From DUPU01 sp050952465 (lineage in GTDB: Bacteria; Bacillota; Dehalobacteriia; Dehalobacteriales; Dehalobacteriaceae), in NCBI GenBank assembly GCA_050952465.1, contig JBMNKZ010000014.1, forward strand, positions 1 through 64,000: a DNA stretch of 64,000 nt, written 5' to 3'. Below are positions 61,449 to 64,000 of the stretch, piece by piece (the first letter of the stretch is position 1; every line of letters starts with the position of its first letter). The notes under the pieces were generated by a model. That model was given only the letters and a program-made list of their open reading frames with translations. It ran no database searches and was not told the origin of the DNA. The position numbers and the translations under genes are program-made.

Positions 61449-62903
61449 TTACATGGGTTTCCACCGCAATACCGGATTACGGGCCGCTCCGGCTTCATCC
61501 AATCGGGCAACCACTGTAGTATGGGGTGCCGATTTGACTTTCTCCGGATCATTCTCTACCTCTGCAGCAATTTGCCTCAGCACGTTGATAAACTCATCCA
61601 AAGTCTCCTTACTTTCCGATTCGGTGGGCTCAATCATTAATGCCTCATTTACAATGAGAGGGAAATAAATGGTCGGGGGATGATAGCCAAAGTCCAAAAG
61701 CCGTTTGGCAATATCCAAGGTAGAAGCCCCCTGATTCTTTTGTTTCTGCCCCGAAAAGACACACTCATGCATGCAGATCCGATCATACGGGAGAAGATAC
61801 AGGTCTTTCAGCTTAGCCGCAATATAGTTGGCATTTAAAACTGCCGCTTCGCTGGCTTGACGTAATCCTTCACCACCCATACTCATAATATAGGCAAAGG
61901 CTTTTACCACCACATTAAAGTTGCCGTAGAAGGATTTCACCTTGCCAATAGAGAGGGGCCGGTCATTATCCAGAATGTATTTACCATCTTTTAATTCAAC
62001 CACCGGTTTCGGAAGAAAGGGTACCAGGTCTTTTTTAACGCCTACCGGCCCCGATCCTGGTCCTCCTCCGCCATGGGGAGTACTAAAGGTTTTATGCAAA
62101 TTCAGATGCACTACGTCAAAACCCATATCTCCCGGACGGGTAATACCCATAATAGCATTGGCGTTGGCCCCGTCGTAATAGAGAAGTCCCCCTGCCTGAT
62201 GGATAATATCAGCGATTTCCTGAATATTTTCGTCAAATAATCCAAGAGTATTGGGGTTGGTCAGCATTAAACCGGCAATTTCATCATTCATCAGCTCTTT
62301 CAGGGCATCCACATCTACGCCGCCTCTGGAGTCAGACTTCACTTCGATGACATCAAACCCAGTAACGGCAGCAGAAGCAGGATTCGTTCCATGAGCGGCA
62401 TCTGGAATTATCATTTTATTGCGCTTAGTATCCCCCCGGTGCTCATGATATGCTTTAATAATCATTAACCCGGTCATTTCCCCGTGAGCTCCGGCGGCAG
62501 GCTGCAAAGTTACCCGTTCCATACCGGTAATCTCTGAGAGCATTTGATCCATAGCATACATTAGTTCCAGAGACCCCTGGACTGTATCTTCCGATTGGTA
62601 GGGGTGAACTTTGGTAAATCCGTCCAGGCGGGATACAAATTCATTCACCTTTGGGTTATATTTCATGGTACAGCTGCCTAAAGGATAGAAACCGGAATCC
62701 ACTCCATGATTGCGCTGCGACAATTGGGTGAAATGGCGTACGGCATCAAGTTCACTAACCTCAGGCAGATTTGGGGAAACAGTCCTTAAGAGTTCTTCCG
62801 GAATCATTTCCTCCATCTTTTCTTCCGGGACATCACAGGGAGGAAGTGAGTAGGCAACGCGCCCGGGTTTGCTCATTTCAAAGATTAAGGCTTTTTCCTT
62901 CAT
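61449..62903 (-). CDS. gcvPB: Glycine dehydrogenase (decarboxylating) subunit 2, 484 aa
   Basis: The C-terminal half of the P protein in the two-subunit form. It decarboxylates glycine with PLP and passes the aminomethyl group to the H protein. The PLP lysine is in LNLHKTFSTPHGGGGPGSGP. Other marks are YDGANANAIMG and FDVVHLNLH. The start, ATG 62903, is 1 base after the gcvPA stop with GTGGGG before it, so translation is coupled. The length matches the family. Confidence 0.96.
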   Translation of the reverse strand: MKEKALIFEMSKPGRVAYSLPPCDVPEEKMEEMIPEELLRTVSPNLPEVSELDAVRHFTQLSQRNHGVDSGFYPLGSCTMKYNPKVNEFVSRLDGFTKVHPYQSEDTVQGSLELMYAMDQMLSEITGMERVTLQPAAGAHGEMTGLMIIKAYHEHRGDTKRNKMIIPDAAHGTNPASAAVTGFDVIEVKSDSRGGVDVDALKELMNDEIAGLMLTNPNTLGLFDENIQEIADIIHQAGGLLYYDGANANAIMGITRPGDMGFDVVHLNLHKTFSTPHGGGGPGSGPVGVKKDLVPFLPKPVVELKDGKYILDNDRPLSIGKVKSFYGNFNVVVKAFAYIMSMGGEGLRQASEAAVLNANYIAAKLKDLYLLPYDRICMHECVFSGQKQKNQGASTLDIAKRLLDFGYHPPTIYFPLIVNEALMIEPTESESKETLDEFINVLRQIAAEVENDPEKVKSAPHTTVVARLDEAGAARNPVLRWKPM

Positions 62904-62904
62904 C

Positions 62905-64000
62905 CTATTTCCCCACCTTTCTTACTAAAGAATCAATTTCTTCCTTCGTTCTTTTTTCCGTAACAGCAATTAACCAGCCATCTGCCAGTTCCGAATAACT
63001 TCTTCCCAGGGGATACCCTCCGATAATTTGGTCTTTTAATAGTTTTTGGTTTAATTCCTCCACGTTCGCCATACTCTTCACTGCAAATTCTTTAAAGAAA
63101 GGAGCGGTAAAGAGAGGAGTAAATTTCCCTGTGTTAGTAAGTTCTTTAAAGGCATAATGTGATTTGTTCAGGCATTGGGTAGCAACTTCCTTCAACCCCG
63201 CCTTACCCAGGAAGGTTAAATAAATCGTCGCCGTCAAAGCATTAAGAGCCTGATTGGAGCAAATATTAGAGGTCGCTTTTTCCCTACGGATATGCTGTTC
63301 TCTGGTTTGAATGGTCAGTACAAAACCTCTCCGGCCAAATTTATCCTTGGTTTGCCCGACAATACGACCGGGCATTTTGCGCATTAACTTTTCCGTTGCA
63401 GCAAAAAAACCTAAGTAAGGCCCGCCAAAACTAACAGGATTTCCTAACGCCTGGCCCTCTCCTACAACTATATCAGCCCCTAATTCCCCAGGTGGTTTAA
63501 GCAGGGCTAATGAAATCGGATCCACACTAACGATGAAAAAGCTTTTATTTTTATGGGCTAATTCACCTATTTCTTTTAGTGACTCGATCACACCGAAAAA
63601 GTTAGGGCTTTGCACAAGGACAGCAGCAATCTCCGGGGTAAGTTTCTCTTCCAGGTCTTTTAAATCAACTTGCCCGTTGACATAGCCTATTTCTTCGCTT
63701 TGTACCCCTCTAAACCTGGCGTAAGTATTGATAACCTCTCTACTTTCCGGATGCACAGAATTGGCAACTAACACCTTTGATCTTCTGGTAGCCAGACAAG
63801 CCATTAAAGCTGCCTCTGCCAAGGCACTTGCCCCATCATACATGGAAGCATTAGCCACATCCATCCCGGTCAACTCACAAATCATGGTCTGGTATTCAAA
63901 AATTGATTGGAGTGTCCCTTGGCTGATTTCCGGTTGGTAAGGGGTATAAGCCGTGTAAAATTCCTGCCGGGAAATAATCTGATCAATGGCACTGGGGATA
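62905..64000 (-). CDS. gcvPA: Glycine dehydrogenase (decarboxylating) subunit 1, 5' end beyond the window
   Basis: The N-terminal half of the P protein. The reading frame runs open to the right edge, and the edge residues (EFYTAYTPYQPEISQGT) are typical of an internal part of GcvPA, so the first 80 or so residues lie outside. Seen here are EYQTMICELTGMDVANASMYDG and the GQTKDKFGRRGFVLTIQTREQ patch. gcvT and gcvH are expected upstream, beyond the window. Confidence 0.94.
   Translation of the reverse strand, partial: IPSAIDQIISRQEFYTAYTPYQPEISQGTLQSIFEYQTMICELTGMDVANASMYDGASALAEAALMACLATRRSKVLVANSVHPESREVINTYARFRGVQSEEIGYVNGQVDLKDLEEKLTPEIAAVLVQSPNFFGVIESLKEIGELAHKNKSFFIVSVDPISLALLKPPGELGADIVVGEGQALGNPVSFGGPYLGFFAATEKLMRKMPGRIVGQTKDKFGRRGFVLTIQTREQHIRREKATSNICSNQALNALTATIYLTFLGKAGLKEVATQCLNKSHYAFKELTNTGKFTPLFTAPFFKEFAVKSMANVEELNQKLLKDQIIGGYPLGRSYSELADGWLIAVTEKRTKEEIDSLVRKVGK

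Overview
The window is a stretch of chromosome from an anaerobic, endospore-forming, low-GC Gram-positive bacterium of clostridial (Peptococcaceae-like) type. The evidence is a CotJA-CotJB-CotJC coat operon, a GerB-GerA-GerC germinant receptor operon, strong GGAGG ribosome binding sites with frequent TTG/GTG starts, the fused clostridial form of PurL, anaerobic GlpABC, two oxygen-sensitive glycyl-radical proteins, and several MttB-superfamily methyltransferases with a betaine ABC importer. This gene content is typical of anaerobes that demethylate quaternary amines such as glycine betaine. I cannot name the species.

Layout: 1-1342 holds rlmD (cut by the left edge). 1568-4024 holds a two-gene unknown operon and a CPBP protease. 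4180-11468 is an alpha-glucan block: DUF4912 protein, GH57 enzyme, ferritin-like protein, a sugar nucleotidyltransferase fused to a degenerate mutase, a GT4 glycosyltransferase and two free-standing CBM25 proteins. 11532-16073 holds a NifV-type homocitrate synthase and gatCAB. 16365-17300 is a LysM-NlpC/P60 gene broken by an in-frame TAA. 17380-19958 holds exoA, yhaM and an EcsC-family gene. 20214-33813 is a betaine/methyl-group locus: two operons with sigma-54 promoters (mttB1-gamma-lyase-glpK-mttB2, and permease-ATPase-permease-binding protein) and a third operon (mttB3-racemase-like-sigma-54 activator). 33952-38701 is glpPABC with a GlpP-type leader terminator. 39423-44440 holds hypD and hypE (hydroxyproline dehydratase and activase) with a sigma-54 promoter and their own activator. 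44509-48285 is purL. 48613-49641 is cotJABC. 49718-54286 holds ligA, pcrA and yerC. 54419-58601 is the ger operon. 58711-64000 holds lplA, lpdA, gcvPB and gcvPA (cut by the right edge).

How it fits together: betaines enter through the OpuC-type importer, methyl groups are removed by MttB-family enzymes onto a corrinoid protein encoded elsewhere, and the glycine that results can be split by the glycine cleavage system at the right end, which needs LpdA and lipoate (LplA). GlpK and GlpABC feed in glycerol, and HypD opens hydroxyproline. Two PAS-AAA-Fis activators, three convincing -24/-12 promoters and two families of inverted repeats suggest two sigma-54 regulons. The most surprising single observation is that GatA, the glutaminase subunit of the tRNA amidotransferase, has lost both catalytic serines while keeping the rest of its fold and operon.
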